Source: Blautia schinkii
GTDB lineage: Bacteria > Bacillota > Clostridia > Lachnospirales > Lachnospiraceae
Assembly (NCBI RefSeq): GCF_013304825.1
Contig: NZ_JAAWUO010000012.1
Coordinates: 62,001-126,000 of the forward strand
Reading direction: 5' to 3'
Length of the DNA: 64,000 nucleotides
Part shown: piece after piece, positions 1 to 6,967 of the stretch
Position numbering within the stretch: position 1 is the first letter of the stretch
How the letters are laid out: each line of letters opens with the position of its first letter
Program-made: the position numbers and the translations under genes
The notes under the pieces: model-generated
Database searches by the model: none
Seen by the model: the letters and a program-made list of their open reading frames with translations, nothing else
What the model was told of the DNA's origin: nothing

Positions 1-1077
1 GCATGGAATGTTGCAAAGTACGGAAACGCATCCGGGAAATATTTTTATAAAGTAATTGTAAGGGAAAATGAATATGTTGTATTGCAATATCGCCTGACAC
101 CTCAATATCATTCAGCTTTTTTGAGGGAGCATTTTATAGGACCACAGAATGTGATGAGTATTATGTCAGTGATTGGAGCGGTAGCGATTATCATCATTCC
201 GTCCATACGTTTTGGAAAAAGAATCAAAAAGCAGATGCAGCCTGTATTAGACGCAATCAGACAAATAAAGGATCAAAATCTGGAATATGAGACATCCTGT
301 TCCGGTATCAAAGAGTTTGATGACTGTTTATCGGCAATCGATGATATGCGAGATGCATTGCGAGAATCTTTAGAAAAGCAGTGGAAAACAGAGCAGGAAA
401 AGAAAAAACAGATGTCTGCTTTGGCGCATGATATTAAAACACCTCTTACGATTGTACGGGGAAATGCAGAACTACTTTCAGAGACTGAACTGACCACAGA
501 ACAGAAGAATAATATCACTTATGTTTTGAACGGCACAACACAGATACAAAGTTATGTAAAACAGTTGATAGATGTCACAAAATCATGGAATTGCAGTGAT
601 GTTACCTATACAACGGTGAGGTTAGAAGATTTTTTCGCAGATATAAAGGAACAGGCACTCGGACTGGTAGAAATCTATCACCAGAAAATAGATTGGAAGG
701 CGGGACAAAGTGATAAAAAGGTAACGATTGCTTATGATCCAATGTTCCGGGCCGTAATGAATATGATTCAGAATGCAGTGGAGCATACAAAAGAAAATGG
801 AATCATTTATATTGACGCAAAGGAGCAGGATGGCCGGCTGACATTCATTGTGGAGGATAGCGGATCAGGATTTACAAAAGAAGCATTATTGCATGGCACA
901 GAGCAGTTTTTTATGGATGACACAAGTAGAAATGGCGAAGCCCATTATGGGATGGGACTATTTTTTGCAAAAACTGTGGCTGAAAAATATGGTGGAGGTA
1001 TTAAACTTTCAAATTCTGAAAATACAGGTGGGGCGAGGGTAGAAATATTTTTCCTGAGTAGTCAAGAAACAAGCTAA
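1..1077 (+). CDS. Sensor histidine kinase, 5' end cut by window edge
   Basis: C-terminal part of a membrane sensor histidine kinase of the type that controls peptide-antibiotic or envelope-stress genes. The frame is open to base 1, so the gene starts outside the window and an internal TTG at 82 is not a real start. A membrane segment (about 160-200 in the DNA) is followed by a HAMP-like linker, the HisKA phosphoacceptor motif SALAHDIKTPL, an N box (NAVEHT), and G boxes DSGSGF and GMGLFF of the HATPase_c domain. HK family membership is certain; the signal sensed is not visible. Its response regulator should lie upstream. A hairpin terminator follows directly, so this is the last gene of its operon. 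Confidence 0.93.
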   Translation, partial: AWNVAKYGNASGKYFYKVIVRENEYVVLQYRLTPQYHSAFLREHFIGPQNVMSIMSVIGAVAIIIIPSIRFGKRIKKQMQPVLDAIRQIKDQNLEYETSCSGIKEFDDCLSAIDDMRDALRESLEKQWKTEQEKKKQMSALAHDIKTPLTIVRGNAELLSETELTTEQKNNITYVLNGTTQIQSYVKQLIDVTKSWNCSDVTYTTVRLEDFFADIKEQALGLVEIYHQKIDWKAGQSDKKVTIAYDPMFRAVMNMIQNAVEHTKENGIIYIDAKEQDGRLTFIVEDSGSGFTKEALLHGTEQFFMDDTSRNGEAHYGMGLFFAKTVAEKYGGGIKLSNSENTGGARVEIFFLSSQETS

Positions 1078-1090
1078 ATAGACCGCAATT

Positions 1091-1122
1091 AAGCTATGTA
1101 AAAGAAATTTTACATGCTTTTA
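1091..1122 (+). terminator. Intrinsic terminator of the histidine kinase operon
   Basis: AAGC(T)ATGTAAAA pairs with TTTTACATGCTT around a GAAA loop, followed by TTTTAT. It begins 14 bases after the kinase stop codon. Confidence 0.7.
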
Positions 1123-1201
1123 TCTAATATGTAAAAGCCTTTTGATAGACATTACTACTACGTTTGCTGTAATCTCATGGAAGAAGGAGGCATACAGAAT
1201 T

Positions 1202-1300
1202 ATGATAGCTGATAAAATTAAAAATGCTCGTACTATTCTTTATTACATAACTATCATTATAGTTGGGATTATATGCACATATAAGAAGAGAATAATATAA
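1202..1300 (+). CDS. Small hydrophobic membrane peptide (32 aa)
   Basis: An ATG frame of 32 codons with an excellent ribosome site (AAGGAGG, bases 1184-1190, 11 bases before ATG). The peptide has a short basic N-terminus (MIADKIKNAR), one predicted membrane helix of about 16 residues rich in I, V and Y, and a basic tail (TYKKRII). I recognise no family. It sits alone between the kinase terminator and the convergent XRE gene, in AT-rich accessory DNA. It could be a small exporter or kinase partner, a type I toxin, or chance. The ribosome site and helix favour a real gene, but no homologues could be checked. Confidence 0.45.
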   Translation: MIADKIKNARTILYYITIIIVGIICTYKKRII

Positions 1301-1411
1301 CTTTTGTTATGATATCAAATGATTTTTTCATTTAATATAACATTGCATTGGATGAAAAAATGTGTTTGGAGATGAAAACATAATCGAATTGAAGGTTGAC
1401 GATTCAAACAT

Positions 1412-1441
1412 AAAAAGAGCTGGGTGGCATCTACCCAGCTC
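1412..1441 (-). terminator. Intrinsic terminator of the XRE gene
   Basis: On the minus strand GAGCTGGGT pairs with ACCCAGCTC around a 7-base loop and runs into CTTTTTATG. The stem overlaps the stop codon of the XRE gene by two bases. Confidence 0.8.
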
Positions 1442-1640
1442 AATCTTCTACATGGAAGACATCTTCCACCAATAAATTAAAGTATTTAGAAATCCGTAGC
1501 ATAAACTCGGCAGATGGGGTGCTGTCCCCACGTTCTATCCTGCCGACAGTTTTGGTGCTGAATCCGATAGCAGCGGCAAGGTCATCTTGGTAAATGCCAC
1601 GCTGTTCTCGGATTTCTCGGATATTATTGGTAACCGCCAT
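1440..1640 (-). CDS. Small XRE-family (Cro/CI) DNA-binding protein
   Basis: A 66-residue protein consisting of one HTH_3 domain: the N-terminal helix (NNIREIREQRG) is followed by a clear helix-turn-helix (QDDLAAAIGFSTKTVGRIERGDSTPS) and the usual C-terminal helix ending LLVEDVF. Proteins of this size are stand-alone regulators in mobile elements and in Clostridia chromosomes. It lies next to a truncated S24 repressor and a truncated integrase, which fits a mobile-element remnant. The HTH contains no visible defect, so the protein may still bind DNA. Target unknown; autoregulation is typical of the family but no operator was identified here. Confidence 0.85.
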   Translation of the reverse strand: MAVTNNIREIREQRGIYQDDLAAAIGFSTKTVGRIERGDSTPSAEFMLRISKYFNLLVEDVFHVED

Positions 1641-1723
1641 AAAAATCCCTTCTTTCAGTTCTATAGAATTTTCTTATTGTCAATTATGCAAAATGATGTG
1701 TCCGATAAAAAGGACTTGCAATT

Positions 1724-2191
1724 TTATCGGTAATGTCCTGTAATAGCAGAAGCATCAGATTTTCCAAGAACTTTTCCAAATATGTCTAAGCGGTCATTTT
1801 CACTAACCTTGATAGGTGCATACTTTTCATTAAGCGAGATAAGGAAGATTCCGTCTGTATCGTTTTGCAATTTTTTAATATAGGCTTCTCCGTTTAGAGC
1901 GAAGATGCCGATTTCTCCATTAGCAACAGATTCCTGCTGTAATACCCATGCAATCTGACCATCGTGGAATTCAGGTTCCATACTGTCACCACTAATACGG
2001 ACACCGAAAGTAGTATCTTCCGGTAAGATAGATTCATCTATACATACAGTCTCTTTCGGTCCGTCTACAAGGAAGTTACCGGTTCCGGCTGATACAGCAT
2101 TTTCAAAAATATCAATGCTTCGGAATGGAATTATCTTAGCAGTCTGCTTTTCATACATTCCGGATGCGTGGAGCAGATTAATATAATCCAT
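1724..2191 (-). CDS. S24/LexA-like repressor C-terminal domain, HTH missing
   Basis: Phage- or ICE-type repressor remnant. The frame encodes a complete S24 peptidase fold: the nucleophile serine in SGDSMEP and the general-base lysine in EAYIKKLQ are both present, as in LexA/CI-type self-cleaving repressors. The DNA-binding HTH expected before the linker (EGREKAMDYINLL) is absent. The frame runs upstream to 2266 but that part is non-homologous sequence overlapping the opposing integrase. The start chosen is ATG at 2191, with only a weak ribosome site. A 9-bp perfect hairpin (CCGATAAAA/TTTTATCGG) overlaps the stop codon. Most simply this is a gene broken by the rearrangement that also removed the N-terminus of the integrase; it may be a pseudogene. 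Confidence 0.7.
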   Translation of the reverse strand: MDYINLLHASGMYEKQTAKIIPFRSIDIFENAVSAGTGNFLVDGPKETVCIDESILPEDTTFGVRISGDSMEPEFHDGQIAWVLQQESVANGEIGIFALNGEAYIKKLQNDTDGIFLISLNEKYAPIKVSENDRLDIFGKVLGKSDASAITGHYR

Positions 2192-2235
2192 AGCTTTTTC
2201 CCTGCCTTCATGTCTATGTCGCAGGAAAGGCTGAT

Positions 2236-3258
2236 GTGAACTTTTTGTTTGACAGGTACATATCAACTAAAACAGAATTGCGCAGCACTACTTACAGTAA
2301 TTATTTGTATACATGGAATCATTTTATTCGTGATACATTTGGCAAGAAGAAAGTAAGAGATGTGAAATACTCAGACGTGTTGTTCTTTTATACAGACTTG
2401 ATTAATAATCAGGGATTACAGATTAATACGCTTGAGACAATTAACACAGTACTAAGACCTACATTTCAACTTGCTGTCAGAGATGATATCATAAGGAAGA
2501 ATCCGGTAGACGGAGCATACTGTGAAGTAAAAAAGCGTAATGGTGGTGCCAGAAAAACAAGGCGAGCGTTGACTGTGGATCAGCAGAGAAAATTCATGGA
2601 GTATGTAGCAAAGAATCCGTTCTTTTATCACTGGTATCCATTCTTTGTATTTTTGTTAGGAACTGGATGCAGAATAGGAGAAGCAATTGGGATACGCTGG
2701 GATGATATTGATTTGGAAAATCGAATCATTGATATCAATCATAGCTTAACCTATTACCAGAGAGCGGATGATTCATATAAATGTGAGTTTAGAGTATCTT
2801 TGCCAAAGACGGAAGCTGGTAATCGTAGAATACCTATGATGCAGCAGGTATATGATGTGCTTCAGGAAGAATATGAGAGACAGAAGCAGGAAGGCTTTTG
2901 TGTTGAGAATGTGGATGGAATGACCAATTTTGTATTTACCAACCGATTTGGGATGCCACATAACCCATCAGCAGTAAACCGGGCAATCAAAAGAATTGTG
3001 GATACACATAATTCAGAAGAAGAGGTGGCTGCTAAAAAGGAGAAGAGAGAACCTGTTATGATTCCAAGATTCTCCTGCCATATCTTCAGACATACGTTTG
3101 CATCAAGATTTTGCGAGAATGAAACCAACATCAAAGTAATTCAAGAGATAATGGGACATGCTGATGTATCGACTACCATGAACATATATGCAGAGGCAAA
3201 TCCAGATGTTACCAAATCAGTAATTGAGAAATTATCAAAAAATATGGATATTTTTTAG
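2236..3258 (+). CDS. Tyrosine site-specific integrase, N-terminally truncated
   Basis: Tn916/phage-type tyrosine recombinase. The SAM-like core-binding domain (about residues 4-95) and full catalytic domain (about 110-335) are present with the catalytic set: Arg in GCRIGEAIGIRW, the beta-strand Lys region (SLPKTEAGNRRIP), HxxR in CHIFRHTFASRF, the second His in MGHADVSTT, and the nucleophile Tyr in MNIYAEA. The usual 60-70 residue arm-binding domain before LFDRYISTKTELRSTTY is missing, and the first codons merge into the opposing S24 remnant. It therefore probably cannot recombine its original element. The frame immediately downstream is a metG fragment, consistent with the element end. Confidence 0.85.
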   Translation: MNFLFDRYISTKTELRSTTYSNYLYTWNHFIRDTFGKKKVRDVKYSDVLFFYTDLINNQGLQINTLETINTVLRPTFQLAVRDDIIRKNPVDGAYCEVKKRNGGARKTRRALTVDQQRKFMEYVAKNPFFYHWYPFFVFLLGTGCRIGEAIGIRWDDIDLENRIIDINHSLTYYQRADDSYKCEFRVSLPKTEAGNRRIPMMQQVYDVLQEEYERQKQEGFCVENVDGMTNFVFTNRFGMPHNPSAVNRAIKRIVDTHNSEEEVAAKKEKREPVMIPRFSCHIFRHTFASRFCENETNIKVIQEIMGHADVSTTMNIYAEANPDVTKSVIEKLSKNMDIF

Positions 3259-3289
3259 AAAAGAGTCCTGCGATTGAACTCTTCGAAGA

Positions 3290-3760
3290 TTGAAAAATAT
3301 ACCTATTCATACTGTGGCAAATATGTTATACTTGCTAAGTATTGTTGTGTTTGACACAGCAGTACCGGAGAAAGAAGAAGTTATCGACTTCTCCAAGGTA
3401 AAGGTAGAGCCTTTATTTGAGGAATTTGTTGATTTCGATACTTTCAGCAAGTCAGATTTCAGAGCTGTAAAGGTAAAAGCTTGTGAAGCAGTTAAGAAAT
3501 CCAAGAAGCTGTTACAGTTTACTCTGGATGACGGAACAGGCACAGATCGTACGATTTTAAGCGGTATTCACGCTTATTACGAACCAGAAGAACTGGTTGG
3601 AAAGACGCTTATCGCTATCACTAACCTGCCGCCGAGAGCCATGATGGGAATTGAATCCTGTGGAATGCTTCTCAGTGCAATCCATGAGGAAGAGGGCGAA
3701 GAAAAACTTCATCTTCTGATGGTTGATAACCATATTCCGGCTGGTGCAAAGCTCTATTAA
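3290..3760 (+). pseudogene. metG: Methionyl-tRNA synthetase C-terminal tRNA-binding domain fragment
   Basis: From about residue 28 (EKEEVIDFSKVKVEPLF) the frame matches the linker and EMAP-II/CsaA-like OB-fold tRNA-binding domain that ends bacterial MetRS: FRAVKVKACEAVKKSKKLL, NLPPRAMMGIESCGMLL and the final HIPAGAKLY. The catalytic domain is absent. The first ~27 codons read from a TTG and look non-coding. It lies 30 bases after the truncated integrase, so it looks like the 3' end of metG displaced or copied by an integration or deletion event. A stand-alone CsaA-like protein is possible, but no ribosome site is seen at 3290 or at the alternative ATG 3323. Confidence 0.7.
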
Positions 3761-3910
3761 GATGATGTAAAGATGTACCGTTTTACCGAATAGACGGGAC
3801 GTACTTCATTTGATAAAAAACTGAAAAAACAGCGATTTACATCAAACTTACATCATTTGATGCAAAATTAAGTGCAAGCAAGAAAAAATCGCATAATTAG
3901 TGCAATGAGT

Positions 3911-3941
3911 GGGCAATTCCAATCGGAGTTGCCCATTTTTA
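3911..3941 (+). terminator. Intrinsic terminator after metG fragment
   Basis: GGGCAATTCC pairs with GGAGTTGCCC (one G-U) around a 4-base loop, followed by ATTTTT. The 150 bases between the metG fragment and this hairpin hold only an inverted repeat (ATGATGTAA near 3762 and TTACATCAT near 3850). Confidence 0.75.
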
Positions 3942-3983
3942 AAACAAACAGAAATATAAATAGGAATTGACAGAGGTAATGAA

Positions 3984-4160
3984 ATGTTTGAAGAATTAGG
4001 AATTAGTTTTGGCACAGCACTAATCGTCTTACTTGCATTATATTTTATAATTAAGTGGGCGGTCAAAAATGGAATAAAAGAAGCCTATAGGGATATTACA
4101 GGGAAAGTCACTACCGAGGATATTGAGGCAGAACAAATATGTAACGAAGAGGAAAAATAG
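3984..4160 (+). CDS. Small membrane protein (58 aa) upstream of two-component system
   Basis: A 58-codon frame beginning MFEELGISFGTALIVLLALY: a short N-terminus, one membrane helix (about residues 9-24), a basic stretch (KWAVKNGIKEAYR) and an acidic C-terminal tail. The ribosome site is AGAGGTAATGAA. It is 24 bases upstream of the response regulator and probably in the same transcript. It resembles small Lachnospiraceae proteins found beside peptide-exporter two-component systems, but I cannot name the family with certainty. The last codons (ICNEEEK) recur as a relic after the exporter operon near 9430, suggesting the gene or its 3' end was once duplicated around this module. A role as an accessory subunit of the exporter or kinase is only a guess from position. 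Confidence 0.65.
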   Translation: MFEELGISFGTALIVLLALYFIIKWAVKNGIKEAYRDITGKVTTEDIEAEQICNEEEK

Positions 4161-4184
4161 TTAATAAAGAGAGGTGCATATGCT

Positions 4185-4874
4185 ATGCCAGGTATACTCG
4201 TGGTTGAAGATGATGAAAATTTAAATCGTGGAATTACATTTTCACTGAAAAAATCCGGATATGAGGTTTTTTCAGCAGAATCAGTGAAAAAAGCGAAAAG
4301 AATTGCAAGTGATAATAATGTGGATGTTACCATTTGTGATGTGAATCTTCCGGATGGGAATGGACTGGAATTTGTAAGGTGGATGAGATGCAATTATAAT
4401 ACATACATTATTTGTCTTACAGCACTAGATCAGGAGATGGATCAGGTCATGGGATATGAAGCAGGGGCAGATGATTATATTACAAAGCCGTTTAGTCTTT
4501 CGGTACTTCTTTTGAAAATAGAAGCACATTTCCGCCGCAGACAGGAGAAAACGGAAGCCGGAAAGATGATTTCGGGAGATATCGTATTTATCGCAGGAGA
4601 AATGAAAGTCCTGATAAAGAGTCGTGAAATCAGTCTGACAAAAACGGAGTTGAAAATGCTGACTTTTTTTCTTCAGAATCCGAAACAGATTCTTTCAAAA
4701 ACACAAATATTGGAAAATGTGTTTGATCTGGAAGGGGATTTTGTGGATGAAAATACAATCGCTGTCAATATCAGAAGACTCCGTGAGAAAATCGAAGACA
4801 ATCCGGCTGCACCGGTCTATATAAAGAATATCAGAGGTCTTGGGTATATATGGAATCAGGAGGTAAGGCGGTGA
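4185..4874 (+). CDS. OmpR/PhoB-family response regulator
   Basis: 229 residues with an N-terminal receiver domain (acidic pocket VVEDDEN, phosphoacceptor Asp in VTICDVNLPDG, Lys in DDYITKPF) and a C-terminal winged helix (EISLTKTELKMLTFFL, ENTIAVNIRRLREKIE). It is the partner of the kinase starting at 4871: the regulator stop overlaps the kinase GTG start (GTGA). The likely target is the ABC exporter operon starting near 6200, since such systems usually sense and expel antimicrobial peptides or bile- or envelope-active compounds. That function is inferred from arrangement, not from a specific motif. Confidence 0.95.
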   Translation: MPGILVVEDDENLNRGITFSLKKSGYEVFSAESVKKAKRIASDNNVDVTICDVNLPDGNGLEFVRWMRCNYNTYIICLTALDQEMDQVMGYEAGADDYITKPFSLSVLLLKIEAHFRRRQEKTEAGKMISGDIVFIAGEMKVLIKSREISLTKTELKMLTFFLQNPKQILSKTQILENVFDLEGDFVDENTIAVNIRRLREKIEDNPAAPVYIKNIRGLGYIWNQEVRR

Positions 4875-6115
4875 CAAAGAGATATTGCAAGAAGATTACA
4901 GTAGTGCTCTCCTTGGTATTACCTGTCATATTATTGTTTGCAATATTAAATTGCTTTACCACGTATGTGTTTTATGAAGATTATAAATATAAAATGAATC
5001 TTATGACAGAGATTGCTGCAAAGGAAGAATTTTCCGGGCTGGATGCTGTTTCGGAATTGCTTAAGGATAAGGATATTGAAACTAACGAACAGGGAAGGCG
5101 ATTATTGGAGCAATATGGATACTGGGGGAATAAAGGGAATGCATTTTATTCGCAATTCCGGCATCAGGTTATGGTGACCGGTGCTGTAAGCACTGTGATA
5201 TGCGTGCTTCTTTTGACTTTTTTACTTTATTGGAAGAAAAAAGAAGATGCGTGTCATCAGAAAATTTTAGACCAGTTGGAAGGAATTCTGATCAGATTCC
5301 GTGAAAATAAATTTGATGATTTACTGAAAACGGAAAATCATGCAGAACTGGAAAAATTGAATGACCAGCTTGAAGCAATCGGACATCATATTCAGTTGAT
5401 AAAGGAAGAAGCAAGGGCAGAAAAGGAGAACACGAAAGAAATGGTTTCTGATATTTCTCACCAGTTAAAGACACCGGTTGCAGCTTTGGATACATGTTTT
5501 AGTGTGCTGATGCAGAATGACTTAAGTGCCACAGAACAGGAGGAGTTTCGTATCCGTTGTCGGAGTGCTCTGGATGGACTGGAGACATTATTGCAGTCGC
5601 TTCTTGAAATATCCAAGATGGAAACTGGACTGATTCAGATTAATAAGAAAAAACTTCCGCTTATGGATACTGTCATATCTGCTGTGAACCGCACTTATCC
5701 TAAAGCGGATGAGAAAGAAATTGAATTCGTTTTTGACTATGAAAAAGAGCTGGAAACATGCACGATTATGCAGGATAAAAGGTGGCTTGGTGAAGCTGTG
5801 ATCAACGTTCTGGATAATGCGGTCAAGTACAGTCCGTGTGGTTCAAAAATATTTATCCGGTTACAAAAAAGAAACTATCTTGTAAGAATGGAAATTGAGG
5901 ATCAGGGAATTGGTATTCCGCAGAATGAGTATCACAAAATTTTTCAACGATTTTACAGAGGAAGTTCCAAGGAGGTTATGGAAAAGAGTGGTACAGGAAT
6001 CGGACTTTTTCTATCGAGAGAAATTATCGAAAAACACGCAGGTACAATCATGGTAACCTCCGGCAAAAAGAAAAAAGGAAGCACGTTTGTGATTCAATTA
6101 CCATATGTTGGTTAA
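4871..6115 (+). CDS. Sensor histidine kinase with short extracellular loop
   Basis: About 414 residues. Two membrane helices (about 9-30 and 103-124) enclose a roughly 70-residue external loop. Then come a HAMP-like linker, HisKA with SDISHQLKTPVAAL (phosphoacceptor His), an N box (NVLDNAVKYS), and the DQGIGI and GTGIGLFLS motifs of HATPase_c. The GTG at 4871 is preferred over the ATG at 4850 because it has GGAGGTAAGGCG in front and overlaps the regulator stop as GTGA, a typical translational coupling. It pairs with the regulator and probably controls the exporter downstream. A strong terminator follows, so the exporter is a separate transcription unit. Confidence 0.93.
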   Translation: MTKRYCKKITVVLSLVLPVILLFAILNCFTTYVFYEDYKYKMNLMTEIAAKEEFSGLDAVSELLKDKDIETNEQGRRLLEQYGYWGNKGNAFYSQFRHQVMVTGAVSTVICVLLLTFLLYWKKKEDACHQKILDQLEGILIRFRENKFDDLLKTENHAELEKLNDQLEAIGHHIQLIKEEARAEKENTKEMVSDISHQLKTPVAALDTCFSVLMQNDLSATEQEEFRIRCRSALDGLETLLQSLLEISKMETGLIQINKKKLPLMDTVISAVNRTYPKADEKEIEFVFDYEKELETCTIMQDKRWLGEAVINVLDNAVKYSPCGSKIFIRLQKRNYLVRMEIEDQGIGIPQNEYHKIFQRFYRGSSKEVMEKSGTGIGLFLSREIIEKHAGTIMVTSGKKKKGSTFVIQLPYVG

Positions 6116-6124
6116 ATTTTAAGT

Positions 6125-6167
6125 GAGCAGAAATCTTACAATTCTGTAAGATTTCTGCTCGTTTTTT
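6125..6167 (+). terminator. Strong intrinsic terminator after the two-component operon
   Basis: GAGCAGAAATCTTAC pairs perfectly with GTAAGATTTCTGCTC around AATTCT, then GTTTTTTG. A 15-bp perfect stem starting 10 bases after the kinase stop. Confidence 0.93.
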
Positions 6168-6292
6168 GAAAGTGAAATGAAAGATTATCCTGATACAATT
6201 TGGATGTAGGTTGAAAAATGACCAAATATATAAACAGGCAAAGAAAGCGTGCTGAAAAGGTACGCTTTACAGAATTGAAAAGGAGGCAACAC

Positions 6293-6967
6293 ATGAGTGT
6301 GATATTAGAAACCAAGCAGCTTTGTAAGTTTTATGGCGCAGGTGAGAATCAGGTCAAAGCGGTCAATCAGGTGGACATTCAGATTGAGCAGGGAGAATTT
6401 GTCGCAATTGTTGGAAAGTCAGGTTCCGGTAAAAGTACATTACTTCATATGCTTGGAGGGCTAGACACCCCGACAAAAGGCAGTGTTACTTTAGCAGGGA
6501 AAGATTTATACAGGATGAAGGAAGATGCCCTTGCTGTTTTCCGCAGAAGAAAAATCGGATTTGTTTTTCAGGCATTTAATCTGGTTTCATCTGTTAATGT
6601 CTGGGAAAATATTGTACTGCCACTGGGGCTGGATGGAAGAAAAGTGGATGAAGCGTATGTAAATGATATTATTGCAACTCTGGGGATTGAAAACCGGATT
6701 TATAATCTGCCAAATCAGTTATCCGGAGGACAGCAGCAGAGAGTAGCAATTGCAAGAGCACTGGTGAATCGTCCGGAAATTATATTTGCAGATGAGCCGA
6801 CAGGAAATCTTGATTCTAAGACCAGTGATGAGGTAATCGCTCTGCTTAAGATGACAGCAAAAAAATATGGACAGACAATTGTAATGATTACCCATGATGA
6901 CGAAATTGCACAGGTCGCTGACCGTATTCTGGTGATTGAGGACGGACAGGTGGTGGATTTCAGATGA
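6293..6967 (+). CDS. ABC exporter ATPase (LolD/MacB type)
   Basis: ATP-binding subunit of an FtsX-type ABC exporter: Walker A GKSGSGKST, Q-loop VFQAFNL, signature LSGGQQQR, Walker B IIFADEPT and H-loop MITHDD. 224 residues from ATG 6293, which has AGGAGG seven bases upstream; the longer frame from 6218 lacks a ribosome site. The LolD/MacB subgroup is recognised by the SGGQQQRVAIARALVNRP stretch and short length. Its stop overlaps the start of the permease gene (ATGA at 6964), so the two are translated together. The substrate is probably an antimicrobial peptide or lipid, by analogy. Confidence 0.95.
   Translation: MSVILETKQLCKFYGAGENQVKAVNQVDIQIEQGEFVAIVGKSGSGKSTLLHMLGGLDTPTKGSVTLAGKDLYRMKEDALAVFRRRKIGFVFQAFNLVSSVNVWENIVLPLGLDGRKVDEAYVNDIIATLGIENRIYNLPNQLSGGQQQRVAIARALVNRPEIIFADEPTGNLDSKTSDEVIALLKMTAKKYGQTIVMITHDDEIAQVADRILVIEDGQVVDFR

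Noticed and set aside
1202..1300. Lantibiotic or other bacteriocin precursor.
   Set aside because: The 32-aa peptide has no leader with a double-Gly or FNLD-type motif and almost no Ser, Thr or Cys in its second half; it reads as a membrane peptide.
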